A stretch of 64,000 bases of DNA, from NCBI GenBank assembly GCA_017557625.1, contig JAFYYG010000037.1, forward strand, positions 50,604 to 114,603, given 5' to 3'. Below are positions 23,257 to 32,174 of this stretch, in pieces (within the stretch, counting starts at the first letter, position 1; each line of letters opens with the position of its first letter). The DNA is from Muribaculaceae bacterium. Lineage in GTDB: Bacteria > Bacteroidota > Bacteroidia > Bacteroidales > Muribaculaceae. A program made the translations under genes and the position numbers. The notes below the pieces were generated by a model that was given only the letters and a program-made list of their open reading frames with translations, was not told the origin of the DNA and made no database searches.

Positions 23257-24713
23257 ACACCAACAAGGAAAACATACTTAAGCAACTTATAAAACCAGTG
23301 CTTGACATCATAAAAAAAATATCCATAGAGATACAACTTGGTAATGATGTCGAGGTTGGAACAATTGCAACCATCAGGCAAAACATCGATAGGGCAAAGA
23401 CCATCAATCGTAATATCTTCACCAAAGAATTAAGACAAATAATTCTCCTACCAAAACCATCTGTAGGATTCATACAGCTTGACAAGATTGGCCTACTTCC
23501 ACTCGTTTTGCCTGAACTCGCCAACCTAAAAGGTGTGGAAACTGTGAACGGACGTGGACACAAAGAAATCTTTGAACACACAATGCAAGTGCTCGACAAC
23601 GTGGCGACTCAGAGCGACAACGAATGGCTGCGATGGGCTGCACTTCTGCACGATATTGGCAAACCCGCTACCAAGCACTGGGACGTGAAACAGGGCTGGA
23701 CTTTCCACAATCACAACTATGTGGGCATGAAAATGGTAAAGCCAATTTTCAAAAAGATGGGCATGCCATCGGATGAACACATGGAATATGTAAAAAAACT
23801 CGTTGAACTGCACATGCGACCTATTGCTCTGGTAGAAGATGAGGTCACCGACTCGGCAGTAAGACGCATGCTCACTGAGGCTGGTGACGATGTTGATGAT
23901 TTGATGATATTGTGCCGTGCCGATATTACTAGCAAGAACCAAGAAAAAGTAAAACGTTTCAGAGAGAACTATGAACTTGTAAAGCAAAAAACAGAGCTTA
24001 TCAAGAAAAAAGACCATGATCGCAACCTACAACCACAAATTGATGGTAAGGAAATAATGGACACCTTTGGACTTGACCCATCACCATTAATAGGAAACAT
24101 TAAAGATCCCATCAAGAAAGCAATTCTTGACGGCGTCATTGGCAACGATTATGGACAAGTATACAGTCTCATGATGAAGAAGGCCGAAGAACTTGGCATT
24201 GAGCCTGTTAACAAAGGAAAACTCAACTATATTATAATCGATACTGTTATTGGCAAAATCTCAATTGCTTCTACTATAAAAGGTATCTTAGCTGTAGAGT
24301 TTGGCGAGATGGATTTCTCTGCTCTTGCTGCCAAGATAAAGCTTGAACCATGCAACACTTCTACCCCATTGCTCGACAACTGCGTCAAGCAGCTCAACGA
24401 GTATTTCGAAGGCAACCGACGAGAATTCTCCCTGCCGTTGCACCTTGTGGGAACAGAATTCCAAATGAAAGTGTGGAAAACATTGATGACAATTCCTTAT
24501 GGCACGACAATCAGCTACAAAGAGGAAGCAATACGCATGGGCAACGATAAAGCTCTGCGTGCTGTGGCGCAAGCCAACGGAGCTAACCCCATCCCCATCA
24601 TCATCCCCTGCCACCGAGTAATCAACAGTGATGGCACCCCAGGAGGATACTCCAGCGGATTAGATAAAAAACTATTCCTGCTAAAACTGGAAAAAACTGT
24701 GTGTCAAACGTAG
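23253..24713 (+). CDS. Fusion protein: CCA-enzyme-type HD domain plus Ogt methyltransferase
   Basis: This 486-residue protein in one frame has two unrelated parts. Residues 1-315 look like the body of a tRNA nucleotidyltransferase-type HD protein without its nucleotidyltransferase head: RGHKEIFEHTMQVLDN, the HD motif LLHDIGKP (His133, Asp134), the WTFHNHNYVG region and an arm/tail domain to EELGIEP. Residues 325-480 are an O6-alkylguanine-DNA alkyltransferase: TEFQMKVWKTLMTIPYGTTI, then ANGANPIPIIIPCHRV with acceptor Cys453, then GGYSSGL. The ATG overlaps the nth stop codon. The Ogt part should repair O6-alkylguanine. The HD part may be a phosphohydrolase; its substrate is unknown. No head domain is encoded upstream. 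Confidence 0.85.
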   Translation: MNTNKENILKQLIKPVLDIIKKISIEIQLGNDVEVGTIATIRQNIDRAKTINRNIFTKELRQIILLPKPSVGFIQLDKIGLLPLVLPELANLKGVETVNGRGHKEIFEHTMQVLDNVATQSDNEWLRWAALLHDIGKPATKHWDVKQGWTFHNHNYVGMKMVKPIFKKMGMPSDEHMEYVKKLVELHMRPIALVEDEVTDSAVRRMLTEAGDDVDDLMILCRADITSKNQEKVKRFRENYELVKQKTELIKKKDHDRNLQPQIDGKEIMDTFGLDPSPLIGNIKDPIKKAILDGVIGNDYGQVYSLMMKKAEELGIEPVNKGKLNYIIIDTVIGKISIASTIKGILAVEFGEMDFSALAAKIKLEPCNTSTPLLDNCVKQLNEYFEGNRREFSLPLHLVGTEFQMKVWKTLMTIPYGTTISYKEEAIRMGNDKALRAVAQANGANPIPIIIPCHRVINSDGTPGGYSSGLDKKLFLLKLEKTVCQT

Positions 24714-24742
24714 CAAAGCGGCAAACTAGCGAAGTAACTGCG
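24711..24742. repeat. Short octamer-like run between the fusion gene and mutL
   Basis: In 8-nt phase from the stop codon: TAGCAAAG, CGGCAAAC, TAGCGAAG, TAACTGCG. The run is short and partly overlaps the stop codon, so it is a weak member of the octamer class. Confidence 0.35.
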
Positions 24743-24747
24743 ATCTG

Positions 24748-26592
24748 CTAAAACATTTTTGCCATTTGGTCTAAGGTGAGGATGTTGGCAATAAGTTTTC
24801 CTGAGGGGGTGTATTTGGCGTTTTTCAGTTTGCGCCAGTCAGTGATTAGGGATTTTATCTCTTGCTCGTTAAGTTGGCGGTTGTAAGGTATGGCGGCTTT
24901 TGAGGCTATTGTGATGGCAATTTTCTCAAACACCTTGTCTTTAACGCTCACGCCGTTCACTGAGGCCAGCACCTCATTGAGCAGTTCGATTATATCAACA
25001 TTGTCAAGCCCTGGAGGCACCGAGTTTATTGACCAATCGCCGCCGCTAAGTTTTGCAAGTCCAAACCCTGCTTTCTCAAGTTCGGGCTCAATTTCCTCAA
25101 ATACTGCATTCTGCGCGACAGTCAGATGCACAATCTCAGGGAAAAGCACCCGCTGCGACACCACATTCATGCCGTCAATCTGCTGCATCAATCTTTCATA
25201 TATAACCGCCAGATGTGCACGGTGCTGGTCAAGAATCACAATCCCCTCTTGTGAGAGAGTGAGCAGATAGCGGTTGCCAAGCTGCATCACACCCTGAATC
25301 TCGTCGTCAACCTCAACAATTTTGTTTTCTACAGCCGCATCATCGGCCATCATTGGCAACTCCCCTATCTCGTCAAGTCCCTCTTGCTTTGACTTCTCGA
25401 AGTTCTTATAGAGTTCTTCCCAATTAGGCAGAATGTCGTGATGCGATGATGGAGTATAACCGCCACCATGCGAACTAGACTGCTGTTTAAAAGGATTATA
25501 GCTCTTGTCAACAGCGATATCAGGCATTTTTGACGTGTGAGGCAAAGTGAAAGAAGGAATCTCGGGAGCATCTTCCTTGTCGAAGTCGATAGACGGCACA
25601 ACGCTGAAACGTCCCAGCGTCTCCTTGACAGCAGCAGAAATAATCTGCCAAATCGGCAACTCATTCTCAAATTTTATCTCGGTCTTAGTGGGATGAATGT
25701 TGACATCAATCGTCTCTGGGTCAACATCCAAGACCAAGAAATATTTGGGCTGAGAGTCATCGGGAATAAGTTCATCATAGCACGAAAGCACCGCCTTATG
25801 GAAATAAGGATGCCGCATATATCTGCCATTGACAAAGAAATACTGCATTGCATTGCGCTTGCGGGCGCTCTCGGGTTTGCCGATGAAGCCTGAAATTTTC
25901 ACCAACGATGTGTCAACATTCAATGGAATGAGCTGCTGGTCAATGTTATGGCCAAAGAGGGCTATGATGCGCTGCTTCAATGTTCCACCACTGAGTTTGT
26001 AGAGCATATTGCCATTGTGAGTGACAGTGAAATCAATAGTGTAATTGACGAGTGCCAGTTTCTCAAATTCCTTGATGATATTACTCAATTCCACTTGATT
26101 ACTCTTCAAGAACTTGCGACGAGCAGGGACATTGAAGAACAAGTCTTTAATCATGAAATTGCAGCCGACAGGACATACGTCAGGCTCCTGCGACTCACAT
26201 TGCGAAGCGTTTATCAACAGTTTGGTACCCAGCTGCGCTCCTCGGGCACAGGTGCGAAGTTCGATATGAGATATTGCGGCTATCGATGCTAGTGCCTCTC
26301 CACGGAACCCCATGGTCTGCAGCGAAAACAAGTCATCAGCCTGACGAATCTTTGACGTGCTGTGACGCTCAAAAGCCAATCGGGCATCAGTGTCGCTCAT
26401 GCCCACACCATTGTCTATCACTTGAATCAAGGTGCGACCAGCATCCTTAAGAATTATCTGAATACTTGTTGCCTGTGCATCAACAGCATTCTCCACCAGC
26501 TCCTTTATTACCGATGCGGGGCGTTGAATCACCTCACCAGCTGCAATCTGGTTGGCGACAGAGTCGGGCAAAAGTTTTATCACATCACTCAT
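24748..26592 (-). CDS. mutL: DNA mismatch repair protein MutL
   Basis: This 614-residue GHKL ATPase starts IKLLPDSVANQIAAGEVIQRP, with ATP-binding motifs ELVENAVDA, DNGVGM and TMGFRGEALASI. The C-terminal dimerisation domain shows LDQHRAHLAVIYERL where nuclease-active MutL proteins have DQHA-x2-E-x4-E. The first Glu is Leu here, and the ACKAAV-type motif reads ASKAAI, so the intrinsic endonuclease looks degraded. MutL couples MutS recognition to excision. In its own orientation the leader holds six heptamers (26602-26643). It is the last gene of the OM-biogenesis run (PPIase, PPIase, OstA-like, MutL), an order I recall as common in Bacteroidales. Confidence 0.93.
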   Translation of the reverse strand: MSDVIKLLPDSVANQIAAGEVIQRPASVIKELVENAVDAQATSIQIILKDAGRTLIQVIDNGVGMSDTDARLAFERHSTSKIRQADDLFSLQTMGFRGEALASIAAISHIELRTCARGAQLGTKLLINASQCESQEPDVCPVGCNFMIKDLFFNVPARRKFLKSNQVELSNIIKEFEKLALVNYTIDFTVTHNGNMLYKLSGGTLKQRIIALFGHNIDQQLIPLNVDTSLVKISGFIGKPESARKRNAMQYFFVNGRYMRHPYFHKAVLSCYDELIPDDSQPKYFLVLDVDPETIDVNIHPTKTEIKFENELPIWQIISAAVKETLGRFSVVPSIDFDKEDAPEIPSFTLPHTSKMPDIAVDKSYNPFKQQSSSHGGGYTPSSHHDILPNWEELYKNFEKSKQEGLDEIGELPMMADDAAVENKIVEVDDEIQGVMQLGNRYLLTLSQEGIVILDQHRAHLAVIYERLMQQIDGMNVVSQRVLFPEIVHLTVAQNAVFEEIEPELEKAGFGLAKLSGGDWSINSVPPGLDNVDIIELLNEVLASVNGVSVKDKVFEKIAITIASKAAIPYNRQLNEQEIKSLITDWRKLKNAKYTPSGKLIANILTLDQMAKMF

Positions 26593-26601
26593 AGTTTCTT
26601 C

Positions 26602-26643
26602 AGTTGTCAGTTGTCAGTTGTCAGTTGTCAGTTTTGAGTTTTC
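26602..26643 (-). repeat. Heptamer array before mutL
   Basis: On the minus strand, six units in phase: GAAAACT, CAAAACT, then GACAACT four times. GAAGAAACT and the mutL ATG follow. It has the same AACT-ending consensus and orientation as the arrays before nadD, pheS and tadA. Confidence 0.8.
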
Positions 26644-26697
26644 AGATGTCTAATTTCCCATTCCACTTTTTACTTTCCACGCGCTGAAGGCGCTCTC

Positions 26698-28452
26698 TTA
26701 GCGTATTACTGTCGTTCGTCGAGTTAAAACCGCCTCTCCGAAAACTTGACGCATCTCATCACTAACCTCCATCACATCATAAGGCTCCTTAGGACGTATG
26801 GAATCGTACCACCGAAACTTCTCAAGTCTTAAGTCCGACCGCTTGGCAAGAAACAAAGGAATGACTTTTCCCGTTACATCGGGCCACATCTTGATTTTCT
26901 CCACTTCCTGCTTGGGCTTCATGTTGATAGTGAGGTAGGCACTGTTGGCATTCACCAGTTTGTTGTAAGTAGAATCTTTTTCCATGGGATAAAACAGCGC
27001 CTCCACATCGCCGCTAACATCGAGTTGTCGAAGTTCCTGGTTCTCAAATGTAGCCTTCATCATGCGACCACTAAGCTGGTTGTAATATTCCTCTCCAAGA
27101 TGTTCTATGAGCATACCTGGCTTGGGCAGCGTGGCCCAATCTACCACCGAGTCTTTCACATGGACATTTATCTCCTCGCCACTAATCTGGCGTGCCTCAC
27201 TCCAAATTATTGCATGGCGATAAAGGTTGAGAATGGAATCCTGCTCGCTCACTGCCGCTGAGTCGCACACTCCCTGCAAGTCTTTGCGGTAAAACCTCAC
27301 ATACTTATTGGCTATAAGAATTCTCACATCCTTATCGACAGTGATAGTGCGAAGCGTGTCGGCATGGATATAAATCGTGTCCTTTTGCGAGAACTCCCTC
27401 GCCAGTGCATTTTCAGTTACATACGACTCTTTGGTCTTCTCATTGTGGAATCCCACTTCACCCTGAAGAATCACTTTATTCTTCTCATCGGTGATGACCA
27501 CGTTGCCACGCGCCTTGCCAATGCCATTCTTGCGGTCATAGTCAACCACATCACCCTTGAGGGTGCGCTGGGACTTTTCATCAGTAAGCACCACATTTCC
27601 CTGCGCCTGGCCTTTATCATTCTTGCGGTCGTAATAGACCACGTCGCCCACAATAGTCTGCCCATCCTTGGCCTTGATGGTGGAGCGGTTGTAAAGCGTG
27701 CCTTCCTCGCTCGACATGTTATACCAGCCACTCGAGGTATAGATGGTGTGGCCATCGGCAAGCGAGATGATTTTTGTCTCATCTTCGATGGTGGCGATGT
27801 GGGTGCGCATGTCATAGTCGAGAATATCGGTGAACAGCTCCATCTTGTCGTTTTTCATGTGTACCTTAGACGTGAACTGCACCTTCTTAGTGTCGTGCTC
27901 ATAGCGACCAACATTCGACGTGATGCGTGTGCCCGACTTGTCAACCACCGTGCCGCCGCTGAAGTAGCGCGCCACGTTGTTGAACATGTCATAGTCAAGG
28001 CTGTCGGTGGTGACGGTCATTGAACTGTTGACAACGCGCACATTGCGCCTGAGTTTTGCCACTTCAACATCACCATAATAGTGCATACGGTCACAATACA
28101 CTGTCATTGTGTCGGCCTGGTTCATCACCACATGGCCGAAAGCGTCCAATGAGCTTGTTGCCTCATAGAAATAGGCACTGTCGCATCTCAACGTCATGTC
28201 ACCACGGCGAAATCTAACATTACCTCGCAAAATGCGATACTCAGTACTTCGCTGCTCGTCGGCGATAAGTGCATCGGCATTCTCAAGAAACACTTTGCCA
28301 GGGTCAAAACGATTAGCATCGGGGATGATTGGCGTTATTCGACGCAAATGAGGCGTGGTGGCACCATTGCGGGCAGCAACAGCTTGGGCGTTGGCGTGCT
28401 GTGCAACAGCCGCAAAACACACAAAAACTATCAGAAACAGCGCACGGGTCAT
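26698..28452 (-). CDS. OstA/LptA-like LPS transport protein
   Basis: This 584-residue exported protein has a signal peptide (residues 1-22, ending ANA). A series of OstA/LptA beta-jellyroll repeats follows, recognisable by the recurring YDRKNDKGQAQGNVVL, DYDRKNGIGKARGNVVI and VYCDRMHYYGDVEVAKL units between residues 60 and 330. In the LptA family these stack to form the periplasmic LPS bridge. The length is several times that of E. coli LptA, but the C-terminal LptD barrel is lacking. It is preceded by two parvulin-type chaperone genes and followed by mutL. The short leader contains GATAAAC-type units joined to the ATG. Confidence 0.82.
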   Translation of the reverse strand: MTRALFLIVFVCFAAVAQHANAQAVAARNGATTPHLRRITPIIPDANRFDPGKVFLENADALIADEQRSTEYRILRGNVRFRRGDMTLRCDSAYFYEATSSLDAFGHVVMNQADTMTVYCDRMHYYGDVEVAKLRRNVRVVNSSMTVTTDSLDYDMFNNVARYFSGGTVVDKSGTRITSNVGRYEHDTKKVQFTSKVHMKNDKMELFTDILDYDMRTHIATIEDETKIISLADGHTIYTSSGWYNMSSEEGTLYNRSTIKAKDGQTIVGDVVYYDRKNDKGQAQGNVVLTDEKSQRTLKGDVVDYDRKNGIGKARGNVVITDEKNKVILQGEVGFHNEKTKESYVTENALAREFSQKDTIYIHADTLRTITVDKDVRILIANKYVRFYRKDLQGVCDSAAVSEQDSILNLYRHAIIWSEARQISGEEINVHVKDSVVDWATLPKPGMLIEHLGEEYYNQLSGRMMKATFENQELRQLDVSGDVEALFYPMEKDSTYNKLVNANSAYLTINMKPKQEVEKIKMWPDVTGKVIPLFLAKRSDLRLEKFRWYDSIRPKEPYDVMEVSDEMRQVFGEAVLTRRTTVIR

Positions 28453-28510
28453 CGTTTATCGTTTAGGGGGGTGGAAAGTGTATCAATTTGTACGTTAACT
28501 AGTCAACTAC

Positions 28511-28542
28511 TCTACTATTTTACTACTCTGCTATTTTACTAC
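28511..28542. repeat. 16-bp tandem repeat between surA-like and ostA-like genes
   Basis: TCTACTATTTTACTAC (28511-28526) is followed at once by TCTGCTATTTTACTAC (28527-28542), one mismatch. GTCAACTAC flanks the array on both sides (28502-28510 and 28557-28565). Confidence 0.6.
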
Positions 28543-28561
28543 ATTACTTTTAGCTCGTCAA

Positions 28562-29923
28562 CTACTTGTTAACGTTCAACCAGTTGTACTGGAACTCACA
28601 ATCGCGCCAGCCCTCTTCAATATAAACATAAGTGGTCTTTTGCTTCTCTTCTATCCATTTCTCGATTATCTCTTGTCGCTTGTGATTCTCATATAAATCT
28701 TTCAGCACCTGATAATCATCGGCAAAGTCAGCACGATGCGCATCCACACGTTTAGAGAGTTTCACGATAGCAACTTGCTGACGGTTGGTCTTAGGATTCA
28801 TCATTACAAAAGGTTTTGAGATATCACCTACCTGCATAGTTGCAACCACCTTGCCCACCTCTGATGGCAAATCGGCCATCTCAAACATGTTGCTATGCTC
28901 TTTCTCATTGAGCATCACGCCGTTGTTGTTCTTTGAATCTTTATCCTGAGAGATATAAAGAGCTGCATTTTCAAAAGTAATATTGTTTTTTTGTGCTAAA
29001 ATGTCGGTACGCAGTGAGTCAAGTTTCATAATAGCATCATCAATGTCGTTTTGGGCTACTTTTGGACGAAGCAAGATGTGACGTGTGTTCACACGGTCGC
29101 CACGCTTCTCTATAAGCTGGATGATGTGAAAACCCACCTCAGTCTCCACAATCTTAGACACTCGCTTGGTGTCGTTAAGGTTGAAAGCCGCTGCGGCATA
29201 CTCTGGCAGCAACTCGGCACGCCCACGGAAGCCTACCTCCCCTCCGTAGTTTGAGGAACCTTGGTCCTCACTGTATAATATCGCCAACGTTGGGAAATCT
29301 TTCTCTCCGTCATTCACTTGACGAGTATATTCTCTGAGGCGTGCTTTCACATCATCTATCTCCTGCTGTGGTATCACGGGATTGATGGTGATAATTTTCA
29401 CCTCCACTTGCTGTGGAATCATTGGCAACGAGTCTTTTGAGATAGTGTTGTAGAACCTCCTCACATCGGCAGGAGTCGCCTTGATGTTGCTCGTGAGTTT
29501 GCGCTGCACTTCCTGAACCGTGAACTGGTCACGTATCACATCCATCAGTTGCTCCCGTATCTCAGGCAGCGGCTTGCGGAAATACTCTTCAAGCTTCTCG
29601 CGGGAACCTAAGTTCGCAATGAAATAATTGATACGTGAGTCCACATTTTGGACAACGGTGGAGTTAGGAACCTCTACAGTATCAATTTTAGCCTGATGCA
29701 GGAAAAGTTTCTCTATCGCCATTCTCTCTGGGATGACACAATAGGGGTTGCCGTCAATGGGAATGCGCTCATACAGTATCTGCTGATACTGCTCCTCGAT
29801 ATCCGATTTGAAGATTGGCTCATCGCCAACAACCCACGCCACCTCCTCGGCGACATTGTTTTGCGCACTCATGCAAAATGCCACAAGCGACATCAAGCAA
29901 CATAGCAATGTTTTGATTTTCAT
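28562..29923 (-). CDS. SurA-type peptidylprolyl isomerase
   Basis: This 453-residue periplasmic chaperone has a signal peptide (about residues 1-20, CMSAQ) and an N-terminal SurA chaperone region (VAWVVGDEPIFKSDIEEQYQ). The first parvulin domain contains YSEDQGSSNYGGEVGF and HIIQLIEKRGD. A second, more degenerate parvulin domain starts RVNTRHILLRP. SurA helps unfolded outer-membrane proteins reach the BAM machinery. It has a candidate promoter at 30005-30012 and lies in the run PPIase, SurA-like, OstA-like, MutL on one strand. Confidence 0.9.
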   Translation of the reverse strand: MKIKTLLCCLMSLVAFCMSAQNNVAEEVAWVVGDEPIFKSDIEEQYQQILYERIPIDGNPYCVIPERMAIEKLFLHQAKIDTVEVPNSTVVQNVDSRINYFIANLGSREKLEEYFRKPLPEIREQLMDVIRDQFTVQEVQRKLTSNIKATPADVRRFYNTISKDSLPMIPQQVEVKIITINPVIPQQEIDDVKARLREYTRQVNDGEKDFPTLAILYSEDQGSSNYGGEVGFRGRAELLPEYAAAAFNLNDTKRVSKIVETEVGFHIIQLIEKRGDRVNTRHILLRPKVAQNDIDDAIMKLDSLRTDILAQKNNITFENAALYISQDKDSKNNNGVMLNEKEHSNMFEMADLPSEVGKVVATMQVGDISKPFVMMNPKTNRQQVAIVKLSKRVDAHRADFADDYQVLKDLYENHKRQEIIEKWIEEKQKTTYVYIEEGWRDCEFQYNWLNVNK

Positions 29924-30004
29924 ATATCTTATCCTTCTATTAATTATTCATTAATGACTATTTGTGCATTTAAACTGCAAATTTCCTCATTTTTTATGAT
30001 TTCG

Positions 30005-30012
30005 CAAAATTA
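30005..30012 (-). promoter_or_regulatory. -7 box for the surA-like gene
   Basis: The minus strand reads TAATTTTG followed by CG, 82 nt before the ATG. It lies just past the terminator of the upstream PPIase gene, so this gene can start its own transcript. Confidence 0.5.
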
Positions 30013-30049
30013 AAGGCATTAATTATGCTTAATAATATTGTATATCTAC

Positions 30050-30085
30050 AAAAAAAGCCTTGAAGCAATAGCAACAAGGCATTTT
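30050..30085. terminator. Terminator of the two-parvulin PPIase gene
   Basis: GCCTTG (30057-30062) pairs with CAAGGC (30075-30080), flanked by AAAAAA and TTTTT, giving a T-run on either strand. It lies 17-50 nt after the stop codon at 30102. Confidence 0.75.
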
Positions 30086-30101
30086 TCCAAATATAATATT
30101 G

Positions 30102-32057
30102 TTATTTATACTTCTTTTTGAGTTGGTTTAAAACTTTATTGTCGATTTTCACTTTGTGTCGCTTGTGAAGCGCTGCAATCCATTCTTCTTCAAGGGCGTC
30201 TTGATAGTCGGAAGCCACCAGTCCCTTAACGTCGCTCATCTCCTCGGGTTGGTTGAGCATTCTGCCGAAAAGGATGCGAAAGACGGGATATCCTATGTAG
30301 GTCGACTCAACATGTTTCCCGCCGAAAGCCACATAATCAACCATCTCGTTCTCGCCCTGCTTCGACACAGAGCGCACCATCTTGATGTTACGGCCAAACT
30401 TCTTGTTTAGGGCTGTTGTAACAGAGTCTTCGGGCTCGTCTTTAATCGATTGATACATTGCTATGGCCTCGTTCATAATGGAGTCGTTCTTGGCACATAT
30501 TATCACACCCTTGAAGTGTGGCTCATTCCATTGATACTTAGATCGGTTGTTCTCAAAACGCTGAGTCAACATCGCATTGTCGTTCTTGGCCTTGTTCCAC
30601 ACCTCTTTGCTCATTACCTCAAACAGCAGGGTGCCGTCGCGATACTCGTTGAGCAGGTTGCGGTAATCGGGATTGAGGTCAACGATATTGTCGGTATAGT
30701 ACTTGACAATCTCCTGACGAGCGACACGCTCCACACTAGCATCGAGGACGGCTGCGGCAATCTCGTCGCTCGCCACCTTGGTTTTGGGGTTGATGGTCTG
30801 TGCCAAATGCGACAACGGGACCTTAACACCGTTACCGTAGGTGAACATGGTGTAATCACTCTTAGCCAAGACATCGGCGACATAAGTGGAGTCAAAGCCG
30901 CCATGAGCCTTTATCTCTTTGAGTATATACTCCTGCAACCCATCGGTCTTCTTGTAGTTTAGATCCTTCATTATTTGATTGCACTTGCTCTCAATAGGCA
31001 TTAAAGAGCGCTGGTCATTATTTATTCTTTTCTCAATAGACTCACGACAGTCTTCAATAGTGCCCAAAGGAATATGTGCATATTTCTTGATGATGTGATA
31101 GCCATAGGGGGTCTCTATAGGTTCAGAGATTTCTCCATCAGGAAGACTAAAGGCGACATCTTCAAATGATTTAGGCATATAGTTGTGCCCGAAAGGAGCC
31201 AGCTTGCCGCCTTCACGGGCAGACCTGGGGTCTTGGGAGAAACTCTTGGCAAGTTCCTCAAAGCTCTCGCCATTTTTAATGCAGGTATATATCGAGTCAA
31301 TTTTGGCCTTTACTGCCATCTTATCGTTTTCTGTAACCTGACCAGAAGGGAACTTTCTCATGATGTGCCCCACTTCGACCTGTCCCTCATTTGGTCTGTA
31401 GCCATTAACTTTAACCATGTGAACGCCATAGTCGGTGACAAACGGTTTAGACAATTCACCAATAGGAGTGTCATAAACAACCTTCTCAAAATCGTAAGGG
31501 AACACTCCGCTGCTGATGAAGCCATATTCTCCTCTATTATTCTCCCTAGAGGGGTCAACAGAATATTTCATTACAAGTTCACTAAAGTCCTCGCCATTGA
31601 GGATGCAGTTTCTGATGCTGTCCATCTTAGCGATTTGCTTCTTTTCCTCTGCTTTGCTCCTGCCTCTCGGGAGCATGATGTGACTCACGTCCACATCGGT
31701 CTTCATCCTCTCGTAAGCCTCTTGAACAAGCTGCTCCTGAAGCTCAGTGTCAGTAAGGAATGGCGCGAGCATATCATCCTTATAGCCGTTAATCTCTTCT
31801 TTGATACGTGGCAAAGTATCATAACCGAGTCTTTCGGCCTCGGCGACTTTGAGTTTATAGTCCACAAACCGGTTTATATATTCATCAATACCTTCTTTGT
31901 TGACTTGCTGCTCAAGATTCTTCTTGTAAAGATACTCAAACTCCGACATTTTAACCTCTTTTTTGTTGATCCACATCAACACAGGGTCGGTGGCAGCAAT
32001 TGCGAGTGTTGCAACTCCCACAAGTGCTAATGCGCCAAATAAGATTTTAAGTTTCAT
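30102..32057 (-). CDS. Periplasmic peptidylprolyl isomerase with two parvulin domains
   Basis: This is a 651-residue protein from the ATG at 32057; a TTG three codons upstream is less likely. A signal peptide (MKLKILFGALALVGVATLA) is followed by an N-terminal chaperone region. One parvulin domain runs from VDVSHIMLPRG to the GVHMVKVNGYR end, a second from VEVGHIMRKFP to YGYHIIKKYAH, and the last 300 residues are helical. The architecture matches Bacteroidetes SurA/PpiD-like chaperones for outer-membrane protein folding. It is the first gene of the run that continues with a SurA-like protein and OstA-like protein, though a terminator separates it from the next gene. Confidence 0.88.
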   Translation of the reverse strand: MKLKILFGALALVGVATLAIAATDPVLMWINKKEVKMSEFEYLYKKNLEQQVNKEGIDEYINRFVDYKLKVAEAERLGYDTLPRIKEEINGYKDDMLAPFLTDTELQEQLVQEAYERMKTDVDVSHIMLPRGRSKAEEKKQIAKMDSIRNCILNGEDFSELVMKYSVDPSRENNRGEYGFISSGVFPYDFEKVVYDTPIGELSKPFVTDYGVHMVKVNGYRPNEGQVEVGHIMRKFPSGQVTENDKMAVKAKIDSIYTCIKNGESFEELAKSFSQDPRSAREGGKLAPFGHNYMPKSFEDVAFSLPDGEISEPIETPYGYHIIKKYAHIPLGTIEDCRESIEKRINNDQRSLMPIESKCNQIMKDLNYKKTDGLQEYILKEIKAHGGFDSTYVADVLAKSDYTMFTYGNGVKVPLSHLAQTINPKTKVASDEIAAAVLDASVERVARQEIVKYYTDNIVDLNPDYRNLLNEYRDGTLLFEVMSKEVWNKAKNDNAMLTQRFENNRSKYQWNEPHFKGVIICAKNDSIMNEAIAMYQSIKDEPEDSVTTALNKKFGRNIKMVRSVSKQGENEMVDYVAFGGKHVESTYIGYPVFRILFGRMLNQPEEMSDVKGLVASDYQDALEEEWIAALHKRHKVKIDNKVLNQLKKKYK

Positions 32058-32174
32058 AACTATCAATAATCTGTATTTTCGTTATTTCAAATATTATCTT
32101 CACGATACAATAAAAATAACGAGATTAAGAAACCGAAATTATACTAATACTTTTAAATTTAGTTAATATTGACC

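Noticed and set aside
26602-26643. Heptamer array considered as a CRISPR-like array
   Set aside because: Units are 7 nt and contiguous with no spacers, and no cas genes are present.
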